NCBI GenBank assembly: GCA_037447655.1
Contig: JBBHKE010001647.1
Span: forward strand, 64,001 to 105,898
DNA from: Zygnema cylindricum
Taxonomy: Eukaryota > Streptophyta > Zygnematophyceae > Zygnematales > Zygnemataceae
DNA: 41,898 nucleotides
Reading direction: 5' to 3'
The notes below the pieces were generated by a model. It was not told where the DNA came from, did not search any database, and saw only the letters and a program-made list of their open reading frames with translations. Each line of letters begins with the position of its first letter. Position 1 is the stretch's first letter. Made by a program: the position numbers and the translations under genes. This document shows positions 9,190 to 21,654 of the stretch, piece after piece.

Positions 9190-10290
9190 GTTAGGTTACA
9201 ATTCCTGTTAGCGCTAACTGTTTGTATGAGTTATTTAAAAAATCCTGTTAGCGCTAACAGTTTGTGTAATCTAGACAACAATTCTTATTAGCGCTAATAG
9301 TTTGTGTAGTTTAGATAACAATTCCTGGTGTTTGGGTTAATTAGGTAACATTTCCTTTTAGCGCAAATAGTTTGTGTAGTTTAGATAACTGTTTGTGTAA
9401 GTTAGGTAACAATTCTTATTAGCCCTAACAATTTGTGTAATTTAGATAACAATTCTTGTTAGCGCTAATTTTTTTTTAAATTAGGTAACAATTATTGTTA
9501 TTGCTAACAGTTAGTGCAATTTAGGTAACAATTCTTGTAAGCGCTAACAGTTTGTGTAAGTAAGGTAACAATTTTTGTTAGGGCTACCAGTTTGTGTAAG
9601 TTAGGTTACAATTCTTGTTAGCGCTAACAATTTGTGTAGTTTAGATAAGAATTCGTGTTAGCGCTAAAGCTTTTGTAAGTTAGATAACAATTCCTGCTAG
9701 TGCTAACAGGAAGTGCAAGTTAGGTAACAATTCTTGTTAGGGCTTACACTTTGTGTAAGTTAGGTTATTTTTCTTGTTAGAGCTAATTGTTTCTGTAATT
9801 TAGGTAACAATTCCTGTTAGCACTAACATTTTGTGTAAATTAGGTGACAATTCTTGTTAGCGCTAACAGTTTGTGTAAGTAAGGTTACACGTCTTGTTAG
9901 CGCTAACTCTTTCCGTAAGTTAGGTTACAATTCTTGTTAGCCTTAACAGTTTGTGTAAGTTAGGTAACAATTCCTGTTAGCGCTAACTGTTTGTGTGAGT
10001 TAGTTAACAAATCCTGTTAGTGCTAACAGATTGTGTAATCTAGATAACAATTCTTATTAACGCTAATAGTTTGTGTAGTTTAGATAGTAATTCCTGTTGT
10101 TTGTGTAAATTAGGTAACATTTTCTTTTAGCGCAAATAGTTTGTGTAGTTTAGATAACAGTTTGTGTAAGTTAGGTAACAATTCCTGTTAATGCTAATAA
10201 TTTGTGTAATTTAGATAACAATTCTTGTTAGCGCTAATTTTTTTGTAAATTAGGTAACAATTATTGTTAGCGCTAACAATTTGTGTAACG
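9190..10290. repeat. Duplicated satellite segment, spacing about 769 bp
   Basis: The block with CTAGACAACA at 9271 recurs as CTAGATAACA at 10040. Both copies carry the same two shortened units (CCTGGTGTTTG / CCTGTTGTTTG and TTTAGATAACNGTTTGTG), so the deletions preceded the duplication. Confidence 0.75.
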
Positions 10291-10696
10291 AGGTTACAAT
10301 TCTTGTTAGCGCAAACAGTTTCTGTAAGTTAGGTAACTATTCCTGTTAGCGCTAACAATTTGTGTAAATAATGTAACAATTTTTGTTAACGCTAATAGTT
10401 TGTGTCATTAAGAAAACAATTCTTGTTAGCGCTAACAAATTGTGGAAGTTAGGTTAGAATTCTTGTTAGCACTAACAATTTGTGTAAGTTTGGTAACAAT
10501 TTCTGTTAGCGCTAACACGTTGTGTAAGCTAGGTAACAATTATTGTTAGCTTTAAGAGTTTCTATAAGTTAGGTTACAATTCTTCTTAGCGCTAACAGTT
10601 TGTGTAGGTTAGGTAACAATTCCTAATAGCTCTAACAATTTGTGTAAGTTTGGTAACAATTCATGTTAGCTCTAAGAGTTTGTGTAAGCTAGGTAC

Positions 10697-11877
10697 TGGA
10701 ATTCTATATGCTCCATTGCCACACAAAATTTGTAGATCCAAAGAAGCTAATCTAGATAGTGCTGACTCCAAGTTTATATAAACCCGAATGATATTACCCT
10801 TGAAAATCAGAATCCCATTACATCTTCACCCTTGTGAAATAAGACTTTCTGTGTGCTCAGTTTCACTACAGAATGCAAAGTTAGAATATGAGTTTAGGAT
10901 AACATTCCCCACTTTGACTTTCCCTTAGAAATACAGCCACGATGCGAAGTATACTCTAAGCGACTACACCACTGTGTAGCTTGGACTCCTTTAAGTGCGT
11001 AGCAAAAAGAATCACTTAATTTGTTCAACTAAATTGATAGATGTGGCAAGGCAAAGTTAGCCTTTTATACAAGATGCTCTCTAGGAGAGGCGGCTACCTA
11101 CCCAAAAAATTCTTAGTCCTAGTCCCTCTCTAAACCCCTTCCACTGAAGTACAGCGCCAATCACAAGACTGTACTGTACATAATGTTGAAGGTCATGGGC
11201 ATAAAGACTCGGTTGTGATCCACTTCAAATAGGAGTCACACTTGCACCAGCCGGGATATTTGTCCCTGGAGGAGCAGGTGGAGCACTAGGGCTAATATGA
11301 GCACTTCCAACAGAAGCTGAGCCATTATCATACATGTTAGCGAAAGAAAACCCAAAGAGAATTGCATAGAAGACTAGATCTATAGTGTAAGATATGTTAC
11401 TCCAAACGAAAGAGGTCTTTCAACCAAACAAACATGTATAACAAGCAAATTAGAGACACAAAACACCTTAAACAGCACACAGTGCTCTCATTTCCTTAAC
11501 TCGTGTGTAGAATGTACATTCTGTATTGAATTGATCAATTCTTATTGAACGAAATACTCAAATTATTTAGAAAACATATAAAAGATTTTTAAAACATCTA
11601 AAACATATGTATAAGGTTCACCTAAATATCTACTGACAAAAATCTAAGTACTTGGACCAAAATTGTCCAGTAACAATATCTAGACCCTAAAAATCCAGGA
11701 GATATGTTTCACGTCTACATTCATAGGCGGCCGTACACACTAATTTACTTAAAGATAACTGTTCAGGAAGATACTAAAAATCCACACTGAATATAGCTGA
11801 TATTGAATAGTTGGTGGTCCAAAAATATTATAAGTCTTAGACTCAAATTCTTAAGGCTTAATAAAGCTTACTTTTCA
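10697..11877 (-). repeat. 3' LTR of Copia fragment
   Basis: On the minus strand it starts TGAAAAG (11877) and ends TTCCA (10697); a TATTG start at 11880 is also possible. The last 20 nt encode an orphan gag start (ATG at 10716: M-E-H-I-E-F, compare M-E-V-S-K-F at 273). The LTR contains the TATA box at 11061-11069. No gene is seen within it. Confidence 0.75.
11061..11069 (-). promoter_or_regulatory. TATA box of the LTR promoter
   Basis: The coding strand reads TATAAAAGG inside TTGTATAAAAGGC. The position inside the LTR and the conserved surroundings in the related LTR at 57-80 support a core promoter; no start site can be mapped from sequence alone. Confidence 0.5.
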
Positions 11878-11902
11878 ATACTCCCCTTAAGCTTTAATAG
11901 AC

Positions 11903-13158
11903 TTACTCACATAGACCACATTCTTTTTTGCTGTACTCCAACTTAGGAGATGGAAGGGCTTTTGTCAACATGTCCGCAACCATTTTCTCATCAGGCAAAT
12001 AGCAAAGTTTCACGACTTTTGCAAATATTTTCTCTCGTACCAAATGTAGCCGAATGTCCATATGCTTACGCTTAAAATGGTGACTTGGGTTTGTAGCCAC
12101 AAAAATGGCTGCCTGATTGTCGCGCCACATTATTTGTGTTCCGTGTTATGTAAACCCCAATTCTTAAAGAAATGCCTTAATCCAAAGTAGCTCTTTTAAG
12201 GCTGCGCTCGCAGCCATGTATTCGGCTTCCATAGTCAATTGTGCAGTGACTTTTTGAAGTTTACTACTCCAACTACAAGTTCCACTTCTAATCAGAATGA
12301 CCTACCCAGTTGTAAACTTCCTACTAGGCACATCACCATAGCTAGCATCACTCCAAGTTTAATGCTAACCTTGTCCCCTCCCAAAGTAAGCCAAAGATTT
12401 CTAGTCCCAACAAGATACCTTAACACCTTTTTTGTGCAATTCTGTGTCCTCCATTGGACTACAGAATACAGGAAGCCTCTAGATAGTGGTCAGTCTCTCT
12501 TTCGTGGTTTTTGCAGACTTTTGCTCAATACACCAACAGCTGTAGCTATATCGGGCCTAGTGCAATTCATGAAGTAAATCAAACTTCCTACTACTTGCCT
12601 GTAGGGTACTTGTGACATAAACTTTTTCTCTTCTCAACTAATTTCCTCATCTAATATGACTCCAAACTCATGCTCTATTCCTTTAAGATTTTGCTTATAC
12701 TCCATAGGAGTTGCACAACCTTTGGCATCTGCCAAGCCAAATTTTTCGCGCATGTTTCCTATCGCTTCTTTTTGAGTTAGCCTAATTATTTTCTTTTCTC
12801 TATCTCTTTCAGCTTGTATTCCAACGATATACTTGGCCTCACATAAATCTTTAATTTCAAATTGTGAATTAAGAGCATGTTTTACTGTAGCAATTCCTTC
12901 TTTGTTCCTACTAATTAGCAACAAATCATCAACATACACAGCAATGAATATCACCTAATCAGAATTATCACCACACATCACATATACTGAATGATCTGAG
13001 CTTATTCTAGTAAATCCTAATCGTGTCAAGAACTAATCTAACTTTCGGTTCCATTGCCTTGGGGCGTGTTTTAGGCCATACAAAGATTTTAAAAGTCTGC
13101 ACACAAGATTTTATTTTTCCTCATAACCCTCAGGCTGCTTCATGTAAATAACCTCATT
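11903..13158 (-). pseudogene. pol: Copia reverse transcriptase C-terminal half and RNase H, decayed
   Basis: Coding strand from 13158 down: [15 protein letters not shown], then LLKSLYGLKHAPRQWN, the catalytic YVDD box (about 12925-12936, FIAVYVDDLLLIS), KEAIGNMREKFG and SDASYGD, ending with the RNase H tail MWRDNQAAIFVATNPSHHFK...MVADMLTKALP and stop at 11903-11905. These are standard Copia (Pseudoviridae) RT and RNase H motifs, also present in the copy at 39238-41246. Several stops (for example after YEEK and after GDNSD) and frameshifts break it. The RT fingers upstream of NEVIYMKQ are missing at the satellite junction. RT would copy the element RNA, and RNase H would remove it from the hybrid. 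Confidence 0.88.
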
Positions 13159-14904
13159 TAAATTAGGTGAAAATTCTTGTTGGCGGAAACAGATTGTGTA
13201 ATTTAGGTAACATTTCCTGTTAACACTAACAGTTTCCGTAAGTTAGGTTACAAATTTTTTAGCGCTAACATTTTGTGTTAGTTAGGTAACAATTCTTGTT
13301 AGCACTAACAATTTGTGTAATTTTAATTACAATTCTTGTTAGCGCTAAGAGTTTGTGTAAGTTAGGTAACAATTTCTGTGAGCGCTAACTGTTTGTGTAG
13401 TTTAGATAACAATTCTTGTTAGCGCTAATTGTTTATGTAAGTTAGGAAACAATTCCTGTTAGCTTTAACAATTTGTGTAAGTTAGGTTATAATTCTTATA
13501 CGCGCTAAAAGTTTGTGTAAATTAGGTGTCAATTCTTTTTAGGGTTAAAAGTTTGTGTATTTTAGGTGACAATTCTTGTTAGCCCTAACAATTTGTGTAA
13601 GTAAGGTAACAATTTCTGTTAGCGCTAACATTTGTGTAGTTTAGATATCAATTCATGTTAGCGCTAATAGTTTGTGTAAGTAAGGTTATAATTATTGTAA
13701 GCGCTAACAGTTTCCGTAAGATAGGTAACAATTGTTGTTAGAGTTAACAGTTTGTGTAATTTAGATAACAATTCTTGTTAGCGCTAATTATTTGTGTAAG
13801 TAAGGTTAAAATTATTGTTAGCGCTAATAGTTTGTGTAATTTAGGTAACAATTCGTGTTAGCGCTAACAGTTTGTGTATGTTAGGTAACAATTCTCGTTA
13901 GCGCTAACAGTTTGTGTAGTTTAGATAACAATTTCTGTTAGCACTAACAGTTTGTGTAATTCTGATAACAATTTGTGCTAGCACTAAGAGTTTGTGTAGT
14001 TTAGATAACAATCCCAGTTAGCGCTAAAAGTTTGTGTTATTTAGATAACAACTCTTGTTAGCGCTACTAGTTTGTGTAAGATAGGTAACAATTTTTGTTT
14101 GCGCTAATAGTTGTACTATCTTAAGTATTAATTCTTGTTAGCGCTAAGGGTTTGTGGAAGTTAAGTTACAATTCCTGTTAGCGCTATCAATTTCTGTAAA
14201 TTAGGTAACAATTCTTGTTTGCGCTAACAGTTTCAGAAAGTTATGTTTCAATTTTTGTAAGCGCTAACAGTTTGTGTAAGTTAGGTAACAATTGTGTTAG
14301 CACTAATAGTTTGTGTGATTTTAATAACAATTTTTGTTAGTGCTAACAGTTTCTGTATGTTAGGGTACAATTTCTGTTAGAGCTAATAGTTTTTGTAACT
14401 TAGGTAACAATTCTTGTTAGCGCTAACTGTTTCTGTAAGTTAGGTAACTATTACTTTTAGCGCTAACAATTTCTGTAAATTAGGTTACACTTCGTGTTAG
14501 CGCTAATTTTTTTTGTAGTTTAGATAACAATTCTTGTTAGCGCTTACAGTTTCTCCAAGCTAGATTACAATTCCTGTTAGTGCTAACAATTTGTGTAAGT
14601 TAGGAAACAATTCCTGTTAGCGTTAACAGTTTCTAAAATTTAGATAACAACTCATGTTAGCACTAACAATTTGTGTAAGTTAGGTATCAATTCCTGTTAG
14701 CTTTAACTGTTTCTGTAATTTAGATAACAACTCCTATTAGCGCTAACAGTTTGTGTAAGCTAGGTTATAATTCTTGTTAGCGCTAACAGTTTTTGTTATT
14801 TAGATAACAATTCGTGTTTGCGCTAACTAGTTGTGTAAGTTATGTAACAATTCGTGTTAGCGCTAACTGTTTGTGTAGTTTAGATAACAATTTTTGTTAG
14901 CGCT

Positions 14905-15365
14905 GATTGTTTGTGTAAGTTTGGTAACAATTCCTGTTTCCGCTAACAATTTGTGTTAGTTAGGTTATTATTCTTGTTAGCACAAATAGTTTGTGTAAGT
15001 AAGGTAACTGTTCTTGTTAGCGCTAAGAGTTTGTGTAATTTAAATAATAATTTGTGATAGCGCTAAAAAATTGTGTAATTTAGATAACAATTCTTGGTTA
15101 GCGCTAACAATTTGTGTAAGTTAGGTAACAACTTCGTTAGCACTAACATTTCGTGTAATTTAGATTACAATTCCTATTAGCGCTAACATTTTTTATAATT
15201 TAGATAACAATTCTTGTTTTTGCTAACAGTTTGTGTAAGTTTGGTAACAATTCATGTTTCCGCTAACAATTTGTGTAAGTTAGGTTATTATTCTTGTTAG
15301 CACAAACAGTTTGTGTAAGTAAGGTAACAATTCTTGTTAGCGCTAACAGTTTGTGTAATATAGCT
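14905..15365. repeat. Higher-order repeat, 320-bp spacing
   Basis: TTGGTAACAATTC(C/A)TGTTTC, the unusual TTTCCGCTAA core and the following TTAGGTTATTATTC and AGCACAAA units recur at 14921 and 15241, exactly 320 bp (eight monomers) apart. Confidence 0.75.
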
Positions 15366-18300
15366 AACAATTCATATTAGCTCAAACAATTTCTGTAAGT
15401 TAGGTAACAGTTGTTGTTAGCGCTAAAAGTGTGTGTAAGTTAGGTAACAAATCCTGTTAGCGCTAACACTTTGTTTAGTTTAGATAACAATTCCTGTTAG
15501 GGCTAATAGTTATTGTAAGTTAGGTAACAATTCTTGTGAGCATTAACAGTTTGTGTAAGTTTGGTAACAATTCCTTTTAGCTCTAAAATTTTGTGTATAT
15601 TATATAAATGTATTTGTTAGCGGTAACTGTTTGTGTAGTTAAGATAACAATACCTATTAGCGCTAACATTTTGTGTAATTTACGTTACAATTCGTGTGAG
15701 CGCTAACAGTTTTTGTAAGTCAGGTAACAATTCATGTTAGCGCTGATAGTTTGTCTAAGTTAGGTAACAATTTTTGTTAGTGCTTAAAGTTTGTGTAAGT
15801 TAGGTTACAATTCTTGATAGCGCTAACAATGTGTGTAATTTAGATAACAATTCATGTTAGCGCTAACAGTTTTTGTATGTAAGATAACAATTCCTGTTAC
15901 CGCTACCAGTTTGTGTAAGTTAGGTAACAATTCCTCTTAGCGCTAACAGTTTGTGTAAGTTAGGTTACAATTATTATTAGCGCTAAGAGTTTCTCTAAGT
16001 CATGTAACAATTCCTGTTAGCGCTAACAGTTTGTCTAAGTTTAGTAACATTTCGTGTTAGCTCTAACAATTTGTGTAGTTTAGATAACAATTTTTTTAAG
16101 TACTAACAATTTGTTTAATTTATATAACAATTCTTGTTAGCACTAACAGTTTGTGTAATTAAGGTAACAATTCGAGTTAGCGCTAACAGTTTGTGTAAGT
16201 TACGTAACAATTCTTGCTAGCGCTAATAGTTTTTAAAAGTTAGGTAACAATTTTTGTTAGCGCTAACAGTTTGTGAAAATTAGTTTACAATTCTTGTTAG
16301 CGCTAATAGTTTTTGTAATTTAGATAACAATTCGTGTAAGCGCTAATAGTTTGTGTAATTTACATAACAACTTTTGTAAACGCTTAGAAAATTGTAAGTT
16401 AGGTAACAATTCTTGTTAGAGCTAACACTTTGTGTAGTTGAGAAAACAATTCCTGTTAGCCCTAAGAGTTTGTTTAAGTTAGGTTACAATTATTGTTAGG
16501 GCTAAGAGTTTATGTAAATTAGGTGACAATTTCTCTTAGCGCTAACAATTTGTATAAGTTAGGTTACAATTCCTGTTAGCGCTAACAGTTTGTGTAGTTT
16601 AGATAACAATTTATGTAAGCACTAACAGTTTTTGTAAGTTAGGTTACAATTCTTGTTAGCTTTAACAGTTTGTGTAAGTTAGGTCACAATTCCTGTTAGC
16701 GCTAACACTTTGTGTAGTTAGATAACGATTGATGTTTGCCCTAAATGTTTTTTTAAGTTAGGTTACAATTCTTGTTAGGGCTAACTATTTGTGTAATTGA
16801 GGTAACAATTATTGTTAGCACTAACAGTTTGTGTAAATTAGGTAACAATTCTTGTTAGAGCTAACAATTTGGGTAATTTAGATAACAATTCCTGTTAGCG
16901 CTAACATTTTGTTTTATTTAGATAACAACTCTTGTTAGCGCTAACAAATTGTGTAAGTTGAGAAAACAATTCATGTTAGCGCTAACCGTTTGTGTAAGCC
17001 AGGTAACAATTACTGTTAGCGCTAAGAGTTGTGTAAATTAGGTAACAATTCTTGTTAGCGCTAACAATTTGTGTAAGTTTGGTAACATTTATTTTTAACG
17101 CTAATAGTTTGTGTAAGGTAGGTTATAATTCTTGTTAGCGCTAATAATTTGTGTAAGTTAGGTCACAATTTTTGTTAGCGCTAACAGTTTTTGTAAGTCC
17201 GGTAACATTTTTTGTTTAGTGCTAACAGTTTGTGGAAGTTAGGTAACAATTCCTGTTAGCGCTAACAGTTTGTGTAGTTTAGAAACAATTTATGTTAGCG
17301 CTAACATTATGTGTAATTTATATTCCAATTCTTGTATGCGCTAACAGTTTGTTTATTTTAGATAACATTTCTTGTTTGCGGTAACAGTTTTTGTAAGTTA
17401 GGTAACAATTCCTGTTAGCGGTAACAGTTTGTGTATTTTAAATAATATTTCTTGTTAGCGCTAACAGTTTGTGTAGTTTAGATAACTATTCCTGTTAACG
17501 CTAACAGAGTGTGTAAGTTAGGTTACATTTCTTGTTTGCGGTAACAGTTTCTGTGAGTTAGTTAACAATTCCTGTTAGTGCTAACAGTTTGTGTATTTTA
17601 GATAACATTTCTTGTTAGCCCTAACAGTTTGTGTAAGTTAGGTTTATATTCTTGTTAGCGCTAACAGTTTTTGTAAGTAAGGTAATTCCTGTAAGTGCTT
17701 ATAGTTTTTGTAAGTTAGGTAATAATTCTTGTTAGTGCTAACAGTTTGTGTAAGTTAGGTTACAATTCCTGTTAGCGCTAACACTTTCTGTATTTTAGAT
17801 AACATTTCTTGTTAGCCCTAACAGTTTGTGTAAGTTAGGTTTCTATTCTTGTTAGCGCTAATAGTTTTTGTATGTTAGGTAACAATTCCTGTTAGCGCTT
17901 ATTGTTTTTGTAAGTTAGATAACAATTCTTAGTAGCGCTAAGAGTTTGTGTATTTTAGGTTACAATTCTTGTGAGCGCTAACAGTTTTTGGAAGTCATGT
18001 ATTAATTCCCGTTAGCGCTGATAGTTTGTCTATGTTAGGCTACAATTCTTGTTAGCGCTAATAGTTTGTGTAATTTAGCTTACAATTATTGTTAGCGTTA
18101 AGAGTTTCTCTAAGTCATGTAACAATTCCTGTTAGCGCTGATAGTTTGTCTAAGTTAGGTAACAATTCCTGTTAGCTCTAACAATTTGTGTAGTTTAGAT
18201 AACATTTCTTGTTCGTACTAACAGTTTGTTTAATTTAGATAACAATTCCTATAAGCGCTAACAGTTTTTGTTATTTAGGTAACAATTTGAGTTAGTGCTA

Positions 18301-18550
18301 ACATTTTGTGTAAGTTAAGTAACAATTCCTGTTAGCGCTAATAGTTTTTAAAAGTTAGGTGACAATTCTTGTTAGCGCTAACAGTTTTTGAAAATTAGGT
18401 TAAAATTCTTGTTAGAGCTAATAGTTTGTGTAATTTCGATTTCAATTCCTGTAAGGGCGAACAATTTGTGTTATTTAGATAACAACTTGCGTAAGTGCTA
18501 ACAAAATTGTAAGTTAGATAACAATTTTTGTTAGAGCTAACACTTTGTGT

Positions 18551-19370
18551 AGTTGAGAAAACAATTATTGTTAGGACTAAAAATTTTTGTAAGTTAGGTA
18601 ACAATTCCTGTTAGTGCTGACTTTTTGTGTAAATTAGGTAACAATTTCTCTTAGCTCTAACAATTTGTGTAAGTTAGGGTACAATTCCTGTTAGAGCTAT
18701 TGGTTTGTGTAGTTGAGAAAACGATTCATATTAGCGCTAAGAGTTTGAGTAAGTTAGGTTACAATTCTTGTGAGCGCTAACAGTTTGTGTAAGTTGGTAA
18801 CATTTCCTGTTTGCGTTAACACTTTGTGTAGATTAGATAACAATATATGTAAGCACTTACAGTTTCTTATAAGTTAGGTTATAATTATTGTTAGCGCTAA
18901 TAGTTTTTGTAAGTTATGTCACAATTCCTGTTAGAGCTAACACTTTGTGTTTTTTAGATAACAACTCTTGTTAACGCTAACAGTTTGTGTAAGTTAGGGA
19001 ACAACTCCTGTAAGAGCTAACTGTTTTTGTAGTTGAGAAAATGATTCATGTAAGCGCTAAGAGTTTGAGTAAGTTAGGTTACAATTCCTGTTAGCGCTAA
19101 AAATTTGTATAAGTCTGGTAACAATTACTGTTAGCACTAAGAGTTTGTGTAAATTAGGTAACAATTCTTGTTAGCGCTAACAGTTTGTGTAAGTTGGTAA
19201 CATTTCCTGTTAGCGCTTACAGTTTGTGTAAGTTAGCTTACAATTCTTGTTATCGCTAACAGTTTTTGTAAGTTAGGTAACAACTGCTGTAAGAGCTAAC
19301 AGTTTGTGTAGTTGAGAAAACGATTCATGTTAGCGCTAAGAGTTTGTGTAAGTTAGGTTACAATTTTTGT
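18551..19370. repeat. Higher-order repeat marked by GTTGAGAAAA units
   Basis: A variant monomer with AGTTGAGAAAA occurs at 18551, 18711, 19031 and 19310: spacings 160, 320 and 279 bp. From 18711 on it is followed each time by GCGCTAAGAGTTTG, so a multi-monomer block was copied. Confidence 0.7.
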
Positions 19371-19831
19371 TAGCGCTAACAATTTGTATAAGTTAGGTAA
19401 CAATTACTGTTAACACTAAGAGTTTGTGTAAATTAGGTAACAATTCTTGTTAGCGCTTACAGTTTGTGTAAGTTAGGTTACAGTTCTTGTTATCGCTAAC
19501 AGTTTTTGTAAGGCCGATAACAATTTCTGTTCAGCGCTGACACTTTGTGGAAGTTAGGTAACATTTCATGTTAGCGCTAACAGTTTGTGTATTTTAGATA
19601 ACATTTCTTGTTAGCCCTAACAGTTTGTGTAAGTTAGGTTACGATTCTTGTTAGCGCTAACAGATTTTGTAAGTTAGGTAATAATTCCTGTTAGCGCTTA
19701 CAGTTTTTGTAAGTTAGGTAACAATTCTTGTTAGCGCTAACAATTTGTGTAAGTAAGGTTACAATTCCTGTTAGCGCTAACACTTTGTGTAGTTTAGATA
19801 ACAATTCTTAGTAGCGCTAATAGTTTGTTTA

Positions 19832-20829
19832 TTTTGTGGATTTGAGGCAGCAGGTGGCCCTGAAGAAGAAGAGGAAGCAGCAGCAGCAGCACTTGCCATA
19901 ATCACAATCAAAGTACAAAGAGGAAACTCTCACAAATTCCCACAAATGACCAACTTCACAATGAAGCCCAAAGCAAATCAGACACACACTAGGTCTGCAA
20001 ATTTGCCACAATGAATAGATTACACCCAAGAAATGACATGCAAAACTTCACACAATTCTGCCAATAGATCACAATGATCTTATAATTCAAAAACCCAAAA
20101 ACTGCTTCGCTCTTTTTCCTAGAGAGAAAAATCCTCACTTCCAAAATATTTTAAGTCCTACATATACAAGTGAGCCTACAGCTGATCTTAACTATACCAC
20201 AATTAACTTGGTCCGCCGGTACACTAAATCTTTACCAAACCAAACCTTTGCCGTCTGCCGTACAAACAATTTACATCAATTTTTAACTCTAGCCTCCACT
20301 AAAGTGTGTAGCAAAAGTTTGTTCACCGAAATGACGGCGCACTTCAATATTTCAGTGTAAGTGACGGCGAACTCCGTCCGCCGTCCACGCATTAATTCCC
20401 ACTGAAGATGAACCTCCACGTGTAAATCGAGTCACCAAATGACTACGTACTTCGTCGTCTAGATCAACTAACCTTGACTACCCCCACATACCGACACGTG
20501 TGCCTGAGGTGTACCAAGTCTGTGTACTCCCTTTGGAGTTATATAAACACTAAATCCTGCCTACGACAATTTAGCTTTCATACGAACCGCTATGGCTGCG
20601 GTGCTCTTATCAGCGCAGCTGTAATGTTTAGAGTAGCACAGCTGTTTACTCAAGCTGCTATGATTGCAGTGTTCTACCAGCGCAGCTGCGACATTAGAAC
20701 AGCGCAGCGTGGCAGCATAGCAACGAAGTATAGAGAGGATTACAGGTTTCCAGCAGCGATGTCAGACATAGCGCAGTATTGCATTATAGCAACGAGATAT
20801 AGAGAGGACTTAAGGTTTCCAAAACAACA
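19832..20829 (-). repeat. 3' LTR of Copia fragment
   Basis: About 998 bp. The minus-strand start is TGTTG (20829); the end is degenerate (CAAAA for CAACA, 19832-19836). The last 68 nt encode an orphan gag start (ATG at 19899; M-A-S followed by Ala and Ser runs), comparable to M-T-T-T-A-A-S-S at 38423. It contains clusters of GCAGC/CAGCTGCG repeats (about 20590-20780) and a duplicated TATAGAGAGGA block (20730 and 20799). Confidence 0.75.
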
Positions 20830-20841
20830 CTCCCCTAAACC
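20830..20841 (-). other. Polypurine tract
   Basis: The coding strand reads GTTTAGGGGAG directly before the LTR start TGTTG. It matches GCTTTAGGGGAG at 39215-39226. Confidence 0.7.
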
Positions 20842-20852
20842 TTTAGACTCTC

Positions 20853-20906
20853 TCAGTCACTAAGTCCACATTCCTCTCTACAAAATTTTAATTTAGGTGT
20901 AGGTAG
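20853..20906 (-). pseudogene. Copia RNase H, last 17 residues
   Basis: The coding strand gives LPTPKLKFCREECGLSD and a TGA stop, closely matching the end of the RNase H at 39238 (LPAPKLTFCREACGLSD). The fragment stops at the satellite junction, where a TAG triplet is shared by both sequences. Confidence 0.8.
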
Positions 20907-21120
20907 CGCTAACAATTTCTGTAAGTTAGGGTACAATTTTTGTTAGCTCTAAAATTTTGTTGAAGTTAAGTTAAAATTCTTAGTAGGCTAATACTTTGTG
21001 TAATGTTCGGCAACAATTCCAATTAGCGCTAACAGATTGTGCAATTTAGATAGCAATTCTTGTTAACGCTAACAGTTTGCGTAATTTAGATAACAATTCT
21101 TGTTAGCGCTAGTAGTTTGT

Positions 21121-21570
21121 GTAAGTTAGTTAACAAATCCAATTAGTGCTAACAGTTTGTGCAATTAAGATAATAATTCTTGTTACCGCTAAAAGTTTTT
21201 GTAAGTTAGATAACAATTCATGTTAGTGCTAACACTTTGTGTAATTTAGATAACAATTATTGTTAGCGCAAACAAATTCTGTAAGTTAGGTTACAATTCG
21301 TGTTAGAGCTAACACTTTGTGTAAGTAAGGTTACAATTCTTTTTAGCACTAACAGTTTGTGTTATTTAGATAACAATTCTTGTTAACGCTAACAGTTTGC
21401 TTAATTTAGATAACAATACTTTTTAGCGCTAATAGTTTGTGTAAGTTAGTTAACAAATCCAATTAGCGCTAACAGTTTGTTCAATTTAGATAACAATTCT
21501 TTTTACCACTAAAAGTTTTTGTAAGTTAGATAACAATTCATGTTAGCGCTAACAGTTTGTGTAATTTAGA
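21121..21570. repeat. Higher-order repeat, 320-bp spacing
   Basis: GTAAGTTAGTTAACAAATCC followed by AATTAG occurs at 21121 and 21441, and the following two units (TTACC.CTAAAAGTTTTTG, then TAGATAACAATTCATG) match in order. The spacing is exactly eight monomers. Confidence 0.8.
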
Positions 21571-21654
21571 TAACAATTTTTGTTAGCGCTAATAGTTTTT
21601 GTAAGTTAGGTTAATATTCTTGTTAGGAATAACAGTTTGTGTAAGCTAGGTAAC

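Larger units (their letters stand above)
9142..10696. repeat. Satellite block B, 40-bp tandem repeat
   Basis: About 39 units, the direct continuation of block A across the insertion at 4672-9141. It ends at the minus-strand Copia LTR. Several units are shortened, for example near 9326-9345 and 9385-9395. Confidence 0.94.
10697..13158 (-). mobile_element. Copia LTR retrotransposon, 3' end (RT part, RNase H, LTR)
   Basis: Minus-strand remnant, in coding order: part of reverse transcriptase, RNase H, purine tract, 3' LTR. The 3' LTR abuts satellite at 10696, while the inner side stops in mid-RT at 13158, where satellite resumes. The 5' LTR, gag, protease and integrase are absent. It is the same LTR family as the fragment at 1-845. 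Confidence 0.85.
13159..19831. repeat. Satellite block C, 40-bp tandem repeat
   Basis: The largest uninterrupted block, about 167 units of about 40 bp with the TTAGCGCTAA core. No gene is present; all reading frames here are repeat artefacts. It contains local higher-order repeats, listed separately. It starts in the middle of a broken Copia RT and ends at a Copia LTR. Confidence 0.95.
19832..20906 (-). mobile_element. Copia LTR retrotransposon, 3' terminal fragment
   Basis: A minus-strand remnant consisting of a full 3' LTR, its purine tract and the last codons of RNase H. It is bounded by satellite on both sides. Everything upstream of the RNase H tail is missing. Confidence 0.85.

Noticed and set aside
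11230-11335. A short minus-strand frame starting MYDNGSASVGSAH looked like another LTR-borne gag start.
   Set aside because: The true LTR end with the family's 20-nt gag start (ATG at 10716) is about 500 bp downstream, and no primer-binding site follows this frame.
18395-18604. Open reading frames of 60-75 codons inside the satellite.
   Set aside because: A 40-bp unit is not a multiple of three, so frames rotate through the repeat and give chance open stretches without protein motifs.
20474-20863. A 129-codon frame inside the Copia LTR.
   Set aside because: It lies wholly in LTR, purine tract and RNase H tail of an element coded on the other strand and has no recognisable domain.
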